This document shows, piece after piece, positions 49,145-59,377 of a stretch of DNA of 64,000 bases. The stretch lies in assembly GCA_015698045.1 (NCBI GenBank), contig BLAL01000215.1, forward strand, positions 1,426,001 through 1,490,000. The letters are read 5' to 3'. The position numbers and the translations under genes are program-made. Numbering within the stretch: position 1 is the first letter of the stretch; every line of letters starts with the position of its first letter. The notes beneath the pieces are model-generated. The model was not told the origin of the DNA. It did no database searches and was given only the letters and a program-made list of their open reading frames with translations. Source of the stretch: Rhizophagus clarus. Taxonomy: Eukaryota > Glomeromycota > Glomeromycetes > Glomerales > Glomeraceae.

Positions 49145-50093
49145 TCCTAACAGTCTTATTATCCCCTCGTCTGTAATATAGGCAAATTTGTCTATGAATT
49201 TTTTGGGCTTAAATTACTATGTAATGAATGTATTAAATATAGCAAAAATTGGTAAAATATTATACTATAAGTCTTTATCTATAATGCTTCCAATTTTAGT
49301 TGTAAGATTTGAGATATTTAAATTTTTGTATAATAAGCAAAATTTTCAATTAAATATTTTCGCAAATATTTCGCAGGCAAATTTGTCTGCGAAGTTTTTA
49401 AATCAGTTTTTATAAGTTTTTACCTAAATTCTCATATAAAAGTCAACAAAAATATTTATTTACAAGTATATAAGAAGATTTGATTTGTGTAATTTATTAC
49501 AAAATTGCAGGCAAATTTGCATGTAGAACCTATTGATCAGCAATTTCTGTAATATGCAAAATTCTATTAAGTAATAATATGACTAAATTTACAGATATTT
49601 TTTTTTTTACTTTTAATTCTATTTATTTATATTTTCTTAAAAAACTTTTTTTTTTAATTTTTATGTTTACCTTTTGTTAAAATATTAATTTTTTTTTAAT
49701 ATTAAATATTTAATTTTTTGCTTATATTTTATTTTTTAATTAAACACTTCTTTTTTACATCATTCTTAGTTGGATAATTTATTGGAATATTTTTAATATC
49801 CATTTAAATTATACACCAAAAGAAATTTACAAGTCAAAAAAAAAAAAAATTTTATAAATCTAAATTTTGAAAATTATGAATAATGATAACTTTAGCTTAT
49901 AAGCAACTTTTATTTGCATTTATTTAGATAAAGTAAAAAATATCATAGGTGTAAAGTTCAAAATTTAAGCTATTCAAAAATATATAATTTGTTATGAACT
50001 GCAATACACATTAAATATTTAGATGATACCTGAAAATTTGGAATTTTCATAGACAAATATGCCTGTAAGGGCTTACAGACGAAGGGATACTGT
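49145..50093. mobile_element. 0.95-kb TIR element nested in the composite hAT element
   Basis: Inverted ends: left ACAGTCTTATTATCCCCTCG then TCTGTAATATAGGCAAATTT; right read inward ACAGTATCCCTTCGTCTGTA then GGCATATTTGTCTATGAA. The left end has a 5-base insertion relative to the right. TA borders are compatible with a TA-target family. No transposase frame. Confidence 0.6.
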
Positions 50094-50139
50094 TAAATTT
50101 TTTTTATTTTTTTTTATAAGTACGGCTCTGAATTTAGAA

Positions 50140-50705
50140 TTTGCGAAATGGTAAGTTACAGAGGGAGGTGTTGTATTAATAGTTCTTTTAATATAAGAAT
50201 GTTAATTAACGTTCTGCTCTTTTCTTATTTGTAGGAACGAATCTTTCAGCACATGGCTCCTTGAGGTAATGTGAGAAAAGGAAGGGATTTTCAATATAAG
50301 TACAAGAACATTAGCTAATGTTTTTTTCTTTTTTTTTTTGTAGGGACGGATCAGCTTCTAACGTTTGAAGGTAATTGAAATAATTTTTTTTCATAATTAT
50401 TTAACAAAACGTTACTAACGTTTTGAATCTTTCTTTTTTTTAGATTTGGAAGGTCCAGACTTGGAATAATGTGTGCAAGTAGGTTAGTAGGAATTGGGAA
50501 GTGAATTTTTTTTAATATATAGAAGAAACGTACTAACATTTTTACTATTTTTTTTAGGTTGCCAGACTCTTTAGACAAATCCAAACTTGAAATGCATGTT
50601 AGTAAATTAACGGGAAGTAGGCGGAAGTTTTTTTAATATGTAGAAGAAACATATTAATATTTCTTCTATTTTTTTCATTAGGTTGCCAGTCTCTTTAGAC
50701 GAACC
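50140..50705. repeat. Tandem array of exon-like units with splice signals (second array)
   Basis: Four to five units of about 100-120 bp, each with (T/A)ACTAAC or a variant (GTTACTAACG, GTACTAACAT, GCTAATG), a pyrimidine tract ending in TAG, a core such as GTTGCCAGACTCTTTAGAC with CCAGACTTGAAAT, then GGTAAT or AAGTAGG. The order again mimics branch point, 3' splice site, exon and 5' splice site. The last core is interrupted by the hAT MITE at 50710. Confidence 0.6.
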
Positions 50706-50709
50706 CAGA

Positions 50710-51453
50710 TAGGCTCCGATCAGTTTTGGTAATTACCAAACCGTAATAACCGATTTCAGTATCAGAGTAGTTTCAGTTTTATGATTTATCGAACTGAAAC
50801 TTTCAGTTTCAGATCAGTTTTGCGATTTACTGAACTGATTTACCGATAATAAAAATGTTTTTTATAAGAAAACGTCTTTTTATTAAAAAATGTAGTTAAA
50901 AAAAAATGTTGCGAAACATTTTTTACATAAACGTTTGATATAAAAAATAATGTTTTGTAACATTATTTTTGCGAAGATTGTAAAAAACGTTGCGAAACAT
51001 TTTTTACATAAACGGTTAATATAAAAAAATAATGTTTCGCAATATTATTTTTGCGAAACTTGTAAAAAATGTTGCGAAATATTTTTTACATTGGAAATTT
51101 AATATAGAAAACAACATTTCGCAACGTTATTTTCCTTTTATTTAAAAACGTTGCAAAACATTTTTATAAAATGATTTAATATAAAAAAAACGTCTTGCAA
51201 CATTTTTTTTGTCACTTTAATAAAAAATGTTGCGAAACATTTTTTTATGGATGATTTGATAAGAAAAAATCATTTCGCAACTTTTTTTTACTAAACGTTG
51301 CAAAATGTTTTTTTACTAAAAACGTTTGGTAAATCAGTTCAGTTTTCAGTAATTACTGATCGGTTTCAGTAATCATTAATACCAATACTGATTAATTCAA
51401 TTCGGTATCAGTTTTTGCAAAAACTGAACTGAACTGAACTGATCGGAGCCCTA
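50710..51453. mobile_element. 744-bp hAT MITE with hairpin array (innermost nesting level)
   Basis: TIRs TAGGCTCCGATCAGTTTTGG (left) and TAGGGCTCCGATCAGTTCAG (right, read inward); perfect 8-bp target duplication AACCCAGA at 50702-50709 and 51454-51461. The centre (50850-51320) is a third GTTGCGAAAC/GTTTCGCAAC array. Same TIR family as 60926-62602. Confidence 0.92.
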
Positions 51454-51520
51454 AACCCAGACTTGAAATATACGTTAGTGTAAGCAAGAGGGGAAGGGTT
51501 AAGATCTTTATTATTTTATT

Positions 51521-51808
51521 ACAATAAAAATAAACTTATTACAATAAAAATAAACTTATTACAATAAAAATAAACTTATTACAATAAAAATAAACTTATT
51601 ACAATAAAAATAAACTTATTACAATAAAAATAAACTTATTACAATAAAAATAAACTTATTACAATAAAAATAAACTTATTACAATAAAAATAAACTTATT
51701 ACAATAAAAATAAACTTATTACAATAAAAATAAACTTATTACAATAAAAATAAACTTATTACAATAAAAATAAACTTATTATTACAATAAAAATAAACTT
51801 ATTACAAT
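51521..51808. repeat. 20-bp minisatellite, about 14 near-identical copies
   Basis: Unit ACAATAAAAATAAACTTATT repeats head to tail with almost no change except an ATT insertion near 51781. Copy identity is far higher than in neighbouring repeats, so the expansion is recent or actively homogenised. Confidence 0.95.
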
Positions 51809-51837
51809 AAAATAATATTACAATATTTTGACTATAA

Positions 51838-51935
51838 TTAATTACGTCAATATAATATTGATTGCGTCAGTACAAATTAATACGTCAGTAAAAATTGATT
51901 ATGTCAGTATAAATTAATTACATTACGTCAATACT
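51838..51935. repeat. Short tandem cluster of ACGTCA (CRE half-site-like) units
   Basis: Five units of about 20-24 bp, each with (A/G)CGTCA(A/G)TA or TGTCAGTA between AAATTAATT-type spacers. Resemblance to CRE/bZIP half-sites (TGACG on the other strand) may be incidental. Confidence 0.5.
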
Positions 51936-52854
51936 TATGAATTTTTTTTGTTTTATAGCTTTTAATAAGCCTTACAAAATAAAAAAAAGTTTAGATAAAT
52001 TGAGCTATTAGATGGCAATATAATTGCAAAAAATTATTTTAGTATATAAATAGTAATAATATATTATATATATTATATAATTTATAGTCAATCATAGGAA
52101 CCTGATTTTTAGGTTAACCCTCATCCCCCTATTAAATTAGCTGATTTTTGGCATACTCCTTAACACATTAAAAAACCATTTTGCAACAGTTTTTAATCAT
52201 TTTAATAATAATATTACAAAATGTTATTTCTTAATAGTTTTAATAAACACTAAAAGATGTTGTAAACTGGCAACATTTTTTTAATATTTTTATCAACTCT
52301 TCTTGTAATTTTATTAATTTGGATATAATTGATCTAAATTGAGTCAATCTGAATTGATGTTTTTTATGAGTTGAGTTAAGTCGAGTCTAAAAAATTATTA
52401 TTTTGATTCGACTCAACTAGATTCAAATTTTCTTAGTCTAGTACGATTCTGTTTAATAATCAACTTAACTTGACTCTTTCAGAGCGCTAAACAGAGGTGA
52501 ATGGATTGTCAGACTAGAAGGTATTCCTGTTAGATAGTTTTCAGCATCATGAAATCTTTCAGAACGCAAACAAAGAGAAAAATTTTAAACAGTTATTACA
52601 GACATACTGGCTGATATAACTAAATCCTTTATCTTTCCCAATTGCACTTCCAGTAAGTTTTTAATTGAATGTAGAATGAAATCATTTAAAATCATTAAAG
52701 AATCCTCAAGGTAGAGAAAGTTGATTGGATACTTCACAACATGGAATCAAGCTTCAAAGTATATAAGTATTTCTCAACTCTGGAATGATATTAGTCTTTC
52801 ATGGTGTTATTATTCCTCTTCTAATCTGGAATTCAAGAAACATTTAAAGATGTG

Positions 52855-53235
52855 CTGTGCGTATTATGTATTGCATGATGCAATACACATAATACGCATT
52901 ATGTGTATAATAATTTTATAATGTTTTATTATATTGTAATTTTGGTAAAAATTATATCTTAATTTTAGCCAAAATTATAATTTAATAAAAATAGTATATA
53001 TAAATAGATGGATTTTTTTACAAAAAAATTTTGTTTCTTTGTAGCAAAAAAAGAATCTATTTATTTTAACAACATTTACTACATTCAAATGAAATTTGAT
53101 TAGCATTTGCATATATTCATGATATATTAATTTGATCATATTTTTTGATTTTATAATAGTACTATATATTATGCACATAATCCACATGATGCGCATTATG
53201 CACATTATGCATATTATAAAATAAAAATTTTGCAT
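52855..53235. repeat. Inverted repeat insertion rich in ATTATGCACAT words
   Basis: The left side is a near-perfect hairpin (GCGTATTATGT, ATTGCATGATGCAAT, ACATAATACGC); the right side (53165-53220) carries matching ATAATGTGCATAATGCGCAT on the minus strand. It interrupts the ORF1-like frame of copy 2 and is probably a small MITE; I found no clear target duplication. Confidence 0.45.
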
Positions 53236-53836
53236 TTTACCTATCTCTAGAAATATCCTTTAGTTAGATTTGGCAATATTGGTAATATTAGCAATACTTT
53301 TAAGCATACAAAGCCTACCTCTTATTAAAATACTAACCTGCATTTACAGGCAACTGTAGGTTTCATAATCAGAATAAGAAGGGTAATTCTTTGACTAACT
53401 CTGATTTGATCTACAAGAGGAATTCTTATAATTGGTCTAATTAGTTCAAATGACTAGATATGAATAATTTGATAATAGAACTGAAGGCCCTTTCGAATAA
53501 TTTATGTGATTTTATAGACTAGATTTAACAATTTAGCATATAAGAATTTTTTGATTTAATTACATTTTTTATTTTATTGTATTACTCTTCTAGAATGTTT
53601 ATTTTTATTTTTCACTTCCTTTATTTCTTTAAATCTATAATGAGACTTCCTATTATCCCCTTTTTGAGAATAGGCTTATATAGTGGGTCATAACAGGTAC
53701 TTGTCAATAGTGGCTGCAGGTACTATTTGATGAGATGATATATATTTATTATCATATTGTAATTTTTTGGATTCAATTTTAATAAAGCTATGCATTTGTT
53801 TTGACTAAAAAAAAAAAAAAAAATTTTAATAATTTT

Positions 53837-54530
53837 TTAAACTTAAATAAAGTTGTTCAATAATATAAAAGTATTTGTATTTCAATTTTTGTAAGTCTAA
53901 ATATAGTATTTGTAAAGATAATTATATTTTTTAAATAATACTAACTTCCAAAATTTTTTTTTTCTTTTAATTTCAAAATATAATAATATCATTTTGGTTA
54001 AATAAAATAACATTTTTATATTTAAGTAATAAAGTTGTTCAGGTGTTAAATCTACCTGTATATAAAATTTTAGAATGATTAGTTTAATACTTGTGAAATA
54101 TAACCAACTTTTGTACTTCATTTAAGTGATTTTTAATTTTAAAGTATAATTTTAAATTAACTTGTTATTTTTAAGCAAAGTAAAAGAGTTTGAATGATAT
54201 TGTCAAGCAATTTACTTCTTATAATGATTTAGTAGTTTAAGGTATTGAGGTTCTATAGAGAGGAACAATATAAGTTGGTATCTTGCAGGGTCATATTGGT
54301 TGACAAATAGACATAAAATACTGTAATAACTGATTAGAGAATTTCTTTTAATAATTCATTTATTTTAATTGGGATTTGATATTCACTTAGATTAGTAGTT
54401 TTTCGTATTGATTTAATCTTGTTATATTTTATATTTTAATTATTGTTCAATTTAATATTTTAATAAAATTAAAAATTAAATAATAATTATATTATTTTTT
54501 AGTGCAATTTAGTAAAATAATACATTGTTG
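53837..54530. other. AT-rich DNA between two retroposon copies
   Basis: No gene or repeat was recognised; only A/T-rich chance frames. Confidence 0.55.
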
Positions 54531-56003
54531 TCCAAAAACTCTTCCCACTGATCTCTCAGCCTAACATTTCTGATGACCAAAGTTTTTACTGTCACGGTTT
54601 CACCATTTCTCTCAAGTTGACTCCACCTTTTAACAGCAGAAATGGAACCCTCGAGTATCAAAATGGTTAAGGAAGAGATTACTTCCACACTTCAAACACA
54701 AACAACTTCTCTAGTTCGCAACTTATTACATAGAATACCTGAGCTTGCCAAAGGCATAACAGTAATCCCGCTTAGCATGGTTCATCTTTACGACAACTTT
54801 TGTGACTACCAAGTGGACATAGGTCTCAAGCAAGTCATATCCAAAGCCAACACACAACAAATAGTGGTGGCTAACGTCTTAGGGTCTGTGTGTTTTCTCT
54901 TTTCCTCAGTCTTCTTGGATACTATCATTTTTCCAGCTCTTGACCAAATATCACGTGAAGTGGAAAAACAGATAGAAGTGATCAACATCACGCACCAATT
55001 AAAATTAGCCAAAAAAAAGACATATAAGGAGATAACTCACCAAAGTCCACCTGACAATCTACCTAAAATGGACATAGACAAAGAAGCCCAGCACCAATCA
55101 AATATTGCCTCGAGCATACCATTACCTCCAAATCTAGATAGTCTCACCAAACTCGTAACTTCCTGAATTCCTGTACTGACCAAGAATCAGAAGAAAAAGT
55201 TGAAGCAAAAAGCCAAAGTTGCGGAAAAAAAGCTTTCCTATAGGATAACAGCTCTTCTGCTTTGACTGCATCACCTGATTCCTCTCTTGCTAGTCAGTCT
55301 TGACAGTCTGCAGAATTAACGATATCTAATTCTAACGCCTCTTCAGCTCACTCTTTCTCAAGTGATAATAAAGAGAAACAGTCAGCTACCAAGAAAGCAA
55401 AAGTGCAAGAAGGCTATACAGGAAACAACCTTATCATTACTGGATACCAACCTGAAACAGAAGAAAATAGACTCTTGTTGGACCTAGTAGTTTATAATAT
55501 CCCTGCCAAATAGACAAATTATGAACTCATCACGGAACTTAACATGTGGGGTAAAGTGGTCTCAGTTAGCACGCGAGTGCAGAAAAAATACTTAATAGCA
55601 AGAGTCAGACTGATTCGTAACTATAATTGTCTAAAGGCTTACAATAACAGCAATTGGACGGTCTCCCTCAGAAATATTCCTGTCTGTTGGTTTCCTATCA
55701 TCTGATCTTTTTTAGAATGAAAGCAGCATGAGAAATTTCAGGCCGTTATCTCCAATATACCAAAGACATGACATATGAATCGCTCTTTCCTAATGGCTTA
55801 TCAAGCCAATTTTTAATTGATAGTAACATTAAATTTTTTAAAATTATTAAGGAGAAGGACAGGTCTAGATTTTTAATAGGGTACTTCGTAACATGGGACG
55901 CACTCTCAAAAAGGATTCTATATAAACAGCAGTAGAAAGATGTAGAATTAGCATGATGCTGTCACTCCACCCCCTCCTACCGCTCTTTCATAAAGCCTCC
56001 AGT

Positions 56004-58647
56004 TAGGGAATGGAAAGTCCGTTACAGTCCGGTTAAAGTCCCAAGACTTACAGGTCCTGGCACATGGACAGACCAGACCCAGTTTAAGGACTGAAACTAG
56101 GACTTTAGTTAGGACTTAGTCTCGATTGAATTGATTGGTTAATTAATACTTATTTATTACGAGCTACAAAAAAAATTTTATTAATTTGCCGATAATCAAA
56201 ATGCTAACCATTTAAGTAATGGCGTTGTAATAATTCCCATCAAAGCCACATTTTTATTTTGTAGGTTGAAAAAAATTTTCTGAACATGAACAAAAGTATA
56301 TACAGTGATTATATTACTATAAACAATTAAACGTTACCATTACCCTTAATTTCTTTTCTCTCCTATTCCTTTTTCAAGCCAACTTTTTGAACACAATAAT
56401 GCACGAGACATATCTGGTTGCAATCTATTTCTTGTGCGAGTTATAGTATTACTCGCCACAGAAAATGCTTGCTCACACGCAACACTAGTAGCTTGAATGG
56501 ATAAATAGTCTCGTGCCATTGCTCCTAATGCTGGAAACTCTCGAAAATGAGCCTGCCACCATAGCAATGGTGCAACATTATCATCACATGGCAAAGCAAG
56601 ATACCGGTCAATCTCCTCATAAATTCCAGATGATGGTCTTGTAATATTTAAGGTACTATTATTTAATCGCCTCCTCTTTAATTGATGAAAGTAATCATGA
56701 GTGCTTGCTACTTCACCATTATCATGATTAATTACAGCTGGTTGAGACATTGGTGTATGATATTCAGAAAAACGCCTTTTTACTGCATTAATTGCATTTG
56801 TTGATTCTTCTCCAGTAGAAAACAAAGTAAGTTTTATACGTGGATCTAGTACTGTAGACACTAAGGTAGATGAAGTATTGATGATGCTACTTCACTTTGA
56901 CTAAATCCTTCTTTTCCAATATAATCGTTTAGATGTTGTTGGATTCCAAGAAACAAAAACCTTACATCAGAAATGGTGGGATAGGAGGAAGCTGAAAGCA
57001 ATACTGTTGCTTTTTCTAATGGTTCAAGTAATGTAAGAGTGTCCTATTCATGTTGTAAATTAGTCATAATGTAGTTTATTTTTGGATTAGGTATATTAGT
57101 AATTAATGTTAATATCATTATTAATGATGGATAGAAAAATAAAAGCTAACACTTACATTTATTTTTATCCATTCTTGCGCGTCCGGTACAAATTTTTTAA
57201 TGTCTTGATCTGTTGCAGCTAACATCTCAATAGGTCGCAACATTTTTTGGAATTTTACAATCATGTAATAGGTGCTATTCCACCTGGTCTCAACATCCAA
57301 TTGTGGTTTGTAATATGTTAAATTTTCTATTGAACACAATTCTCGTAATCTATCACACCTTAGAGTTGAATGTTTAATTTTTTTCATTAACTCGCGAATT
57401 TTAACAACCTCATCATCAATAATTTTAATTCCTTGCTGCGCGGCCAAATTTAAAATATGTGCAGAGTACCTATAATGTCGAAAAGACTGATCATTAAGTT
57501 CTCTTGTAAGTTCCTCTGCAATTATTCTTCCACAAACTACCATCGCCGATTCATTATCAGTAGTTAAAGCCAAAGTTTTTTCAAGTAGATTAAATTCTGT
57601 TAAAACTGATTTTATTGCATTTGCTATATTGTTTCCAGTATGACGTGTAGTAAAAGAAATAATATCTAATAAAAAGTTTTTTAGGTTCCAATTATTGTCA
57701 ATATAATGAATTGTCAGGCCAAGAAATGCATCATTATTACATGTTGAGGTCCACATGTCCGCTGTTAAAGATAATTTGCCTGGAATTGCATTTAAATCTT
57801 CTTGTATATTTTTACGTTTTTCTTTAAAATAATCAACTACCAAAGTTTTTACTGTTTTTTCATCTGGAATTTGATATCGAGAATCAAATTTATTGATCAT
57901 AATTTTAAATCGCAAGTTTTCAACAGAACGGAAGAGTTGTGCATCTCCAATTACCCACTCTACTACTGCAATATCTCGTTCATTTTTTTCTTTTTCAGGC
58001 CAAGGATCAGTTCGCCTAAAATCCAAAGTACTTTGATTTTTTCCTGTATTTTTGACATTTCCTATCTTTATTTTATGTATAGATGCTAAGTGTCATTTTA
58101 AAATTGAAATTCTGGTTTTTTTTCCAAAAACACATTGACATTTGCAACAAACTGGGTATCCTGGATGTTGAATTGTTTGTTCGTTGAAATACTTCCATGT
58201 TGGTGAAGTTTGGCGAGATTGAGGTGAGGTCTCATCTTCACTGTCTTCATAATTATCATCATTTTCTTCATCTTCTATAGGAGGTGCATCTTGTTCAAAA
58301 GGTTCGAATTCATCAAAATTGTTAAAATCTTCAAAATCATAATTCGAATAAGACATTTTACTGAAAAATTTAATGGGAAGAAAGAAACGATGGGAAGAGT
58401 GAAGTAAAGTAAAAATGCTAAACGCGAAAATTTTGATGGTAAGAAGACGTGTAATGATTTACATATTTCACATGACTAATTAAATTGCAGTAAAGATCTG
58501 CAAAATTAAAATTTATTTATATTGTTTATTATAAAAACCAATTCGGGACCGTCCAAATTAAGTCCCAAAAATTAGGACTTGGTCTTACCAAGACTGAGTT
58601 TAAAGACTCAGTCCTAAAGTCCCAGACCTGAACTTTTCCATACCCTA
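56004..58647 (-). mobile_element. 2.6-kb hAT transposon with near-complete transposase gene
   Basis: TIRs TAGGGAATGGAAAGTCCG (left) and TAGGGTATGGAAAAGTTCAG (right, read inward); perfect 8-bp target duplication CCTCCAGT at 55996-56003 and 58648-58655. It carries the transposase gene at 58356-56346 on the minus strand and has landed in retroposon copy 3. Sharp borders and mostly open reading frames suggest a fairly recent arrival. Confidence 0.95.
56346..58356 (-). pseudogene. hAT transposase (BED zinc finger, RNase H-like core, dimerisation domain)
   Basis: hAT transposases cut and paste DNA through an RNase H-like DDE core split by a helical insertion. From ATG 58356: an acidic N-terminus, then a BED-type finger (CCKCQC, later HLASIHK). 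The core has LSLTADMWTSTCNNDAFLGL with the first Asp, LALTTDNESAMVVCGR with the second, YSAHILNLAAQQGI, and DVETRWNSTYYMI. An intron probably starts at GTAAGT near 57147. The C-terminal hAT dimerisation motif is at 56585-56350 (YLSIQATSVACEQAFSVASN, RLQPDMSRALLC). One in-frame TGA interrupts the BED finger (before HLASIH), and a small frameshift lies near 56850-56880 between EVASSI and STVLDPRIKLTLF. Otherwise it reads as complete, at about 650 residues. Confidence 0.88.
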
Positions 58648-59117
58648 CCTCCAGTCCATACTAAACCGGACAACGCAACTAACAAGACTTCCTCTCGCTC
58701 CAAGGTAGTGACAGGAGCTAATTAGATACCTCTTAGGTCACGAAGATCTCAGAATCAAGTATCAAAGAACGCATATTCTCAAACTCATTTGTCTTTCACT
58801 AAGCCTAGCAAGCAGGCCGATGGATCTTATACCAGAAGCCAGGGATCATGAAGGTCTAACGGCTTGCAACCTATTTCTGGAAAGGTGAAACTCAAGCAAT
58901 TGTTAGAACGATTGATTAGTTTGTGTAGTTAACGTATCAGCAATGAAAGGTTAATCTTGGGAAGATTGGTATCCTAACCAATTTTTCGTTTTTGAAGATT
59001 AGCTTTCTTTATAATTTTTTTTTTATATGTATCGTTTCCCTTATTTCTTTTATGTGTATAGATGATCTGGCTGAACTGTGCCTCTTAGGAGGCTTGGAGT
59101 ATTTTTTGTAGTGGTTA

Positions 59118-59377
59118 GATCCGTGGATAACCTATCCAGATACTTATACAGATATACGAATATCTGGATGATAATTTTCAGCCACAGATAAATTTTACAG
59201 ATTTTACAGATATTTTTGGATAAATACAGATATTTGTATATCATATGATGATACGATCTTGTGATTATGTGGCTTTTATCATCTGTACGATGTCTCCTTA
59301 AAATTAGATTATTAGTTGCATTTTTTGCATGATACGCATTTTTCTTTGTCTTTTTTTTTCATATTGGGTATTAAAAC
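59118..59377. other. Possible left terminal region of a second hAT element
   Basis: The sequence from TAGATCCGTGGATAACC on contains repeated CAGATA and ATCCAGATA words typical of subterminal repeats and leads directly into a hAT transposase gene. No matching inverted end was found before 64000, so the border is tentative. Confidence 0.4.

Larger units (their letters stand above)
46921..52489. mobile_element. 5.6-kb composite hAT element inside retroposon copy 2
   Basis: TIRs TAGTACTCTGAATGAATCAA (left) and TAGCGCTCTGAAAGAGTCAA (right, read inward); flanks AATAGAGG (46913-46920) and AACAGAGG (52490-52497) match at 7 of 8. Same family as 43987-45622, but its body has swollen by later additions between about 48750 and 52160: a TA-target element, an exon-like array, another hAT MITE and a 20-bp minisatellite. 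No transposase. Confidence 0.88.
45836..53821 (+). mobile_element. ORF1-only LINE-like retroposon, copy 2, split by a hAT element
   Basis: A perfect 15-bp target duplication AATTTTAATAATTTT lies at 45821-45835 and 53822-53836. The copy starts AGGAAAAACTCTTTC and ends in AATAAAGC followed by a tail of about 15 A. Without the 5.6-kb hAT element it is about 2.4 kb. Decayed ORF1-like frame: MDFSTQETLHSN at about 45931, PSSLSPEQTPSESKVVTFSN near 46525, KWNNYTLLRNLSFWRK near 46790; then, beyond the insertion, GEWIVRLEGIPVR, WNLSERKQREKF, IKESSR, KLIGYFTTWNQASKY and SWCYYSS (52495-52850), and the end NLIIELKALSNNLCDFID near 53460-53520. Many stops. No ORF2. Confidence 0.78.
54536..59117 (+). mobile_element. 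ORF1-only LINE-like retroposon, copy 3, split by a hAT transposon
   Basis: It starts CAAAAACTCTTCCCACTG, matching the 5' start of copies 1 and 2. ATG 54642 opens a 174-codon frame to 55166 (MEPSSIKMVKEEITSTLQTQ, TKLVTS). Further ORF1-like pieces are GNNLIITGYQPETEENRLLL, RVQKKYLIARVRLIRNYNCL, WTVSLRNIPVCWFP, SQFLIDSNIKFFKIIKEKDR and FLIGYFVTWDALSK (55430-55900). After the hAT insertion come a Ser/Lys-rich part and the end VKLKQLLERLISLC near 58885-58930, then a 3' UTR to about 59117. It is the least decayed copy but still has several stops and no ORF2. The 3' boundary is uncertain because other repeats begin there. Confidence 0.65.

Noticed and set aside
51521-51808. CRISPR-like array
   Set aside because: Units are head to tail without unique spacers, in a eukaryotic genome.
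54806-55012. Minus-strand 68-codon frame
   Set aside because: Antisense to the better supported ORF1-like frame at 54642-55166.
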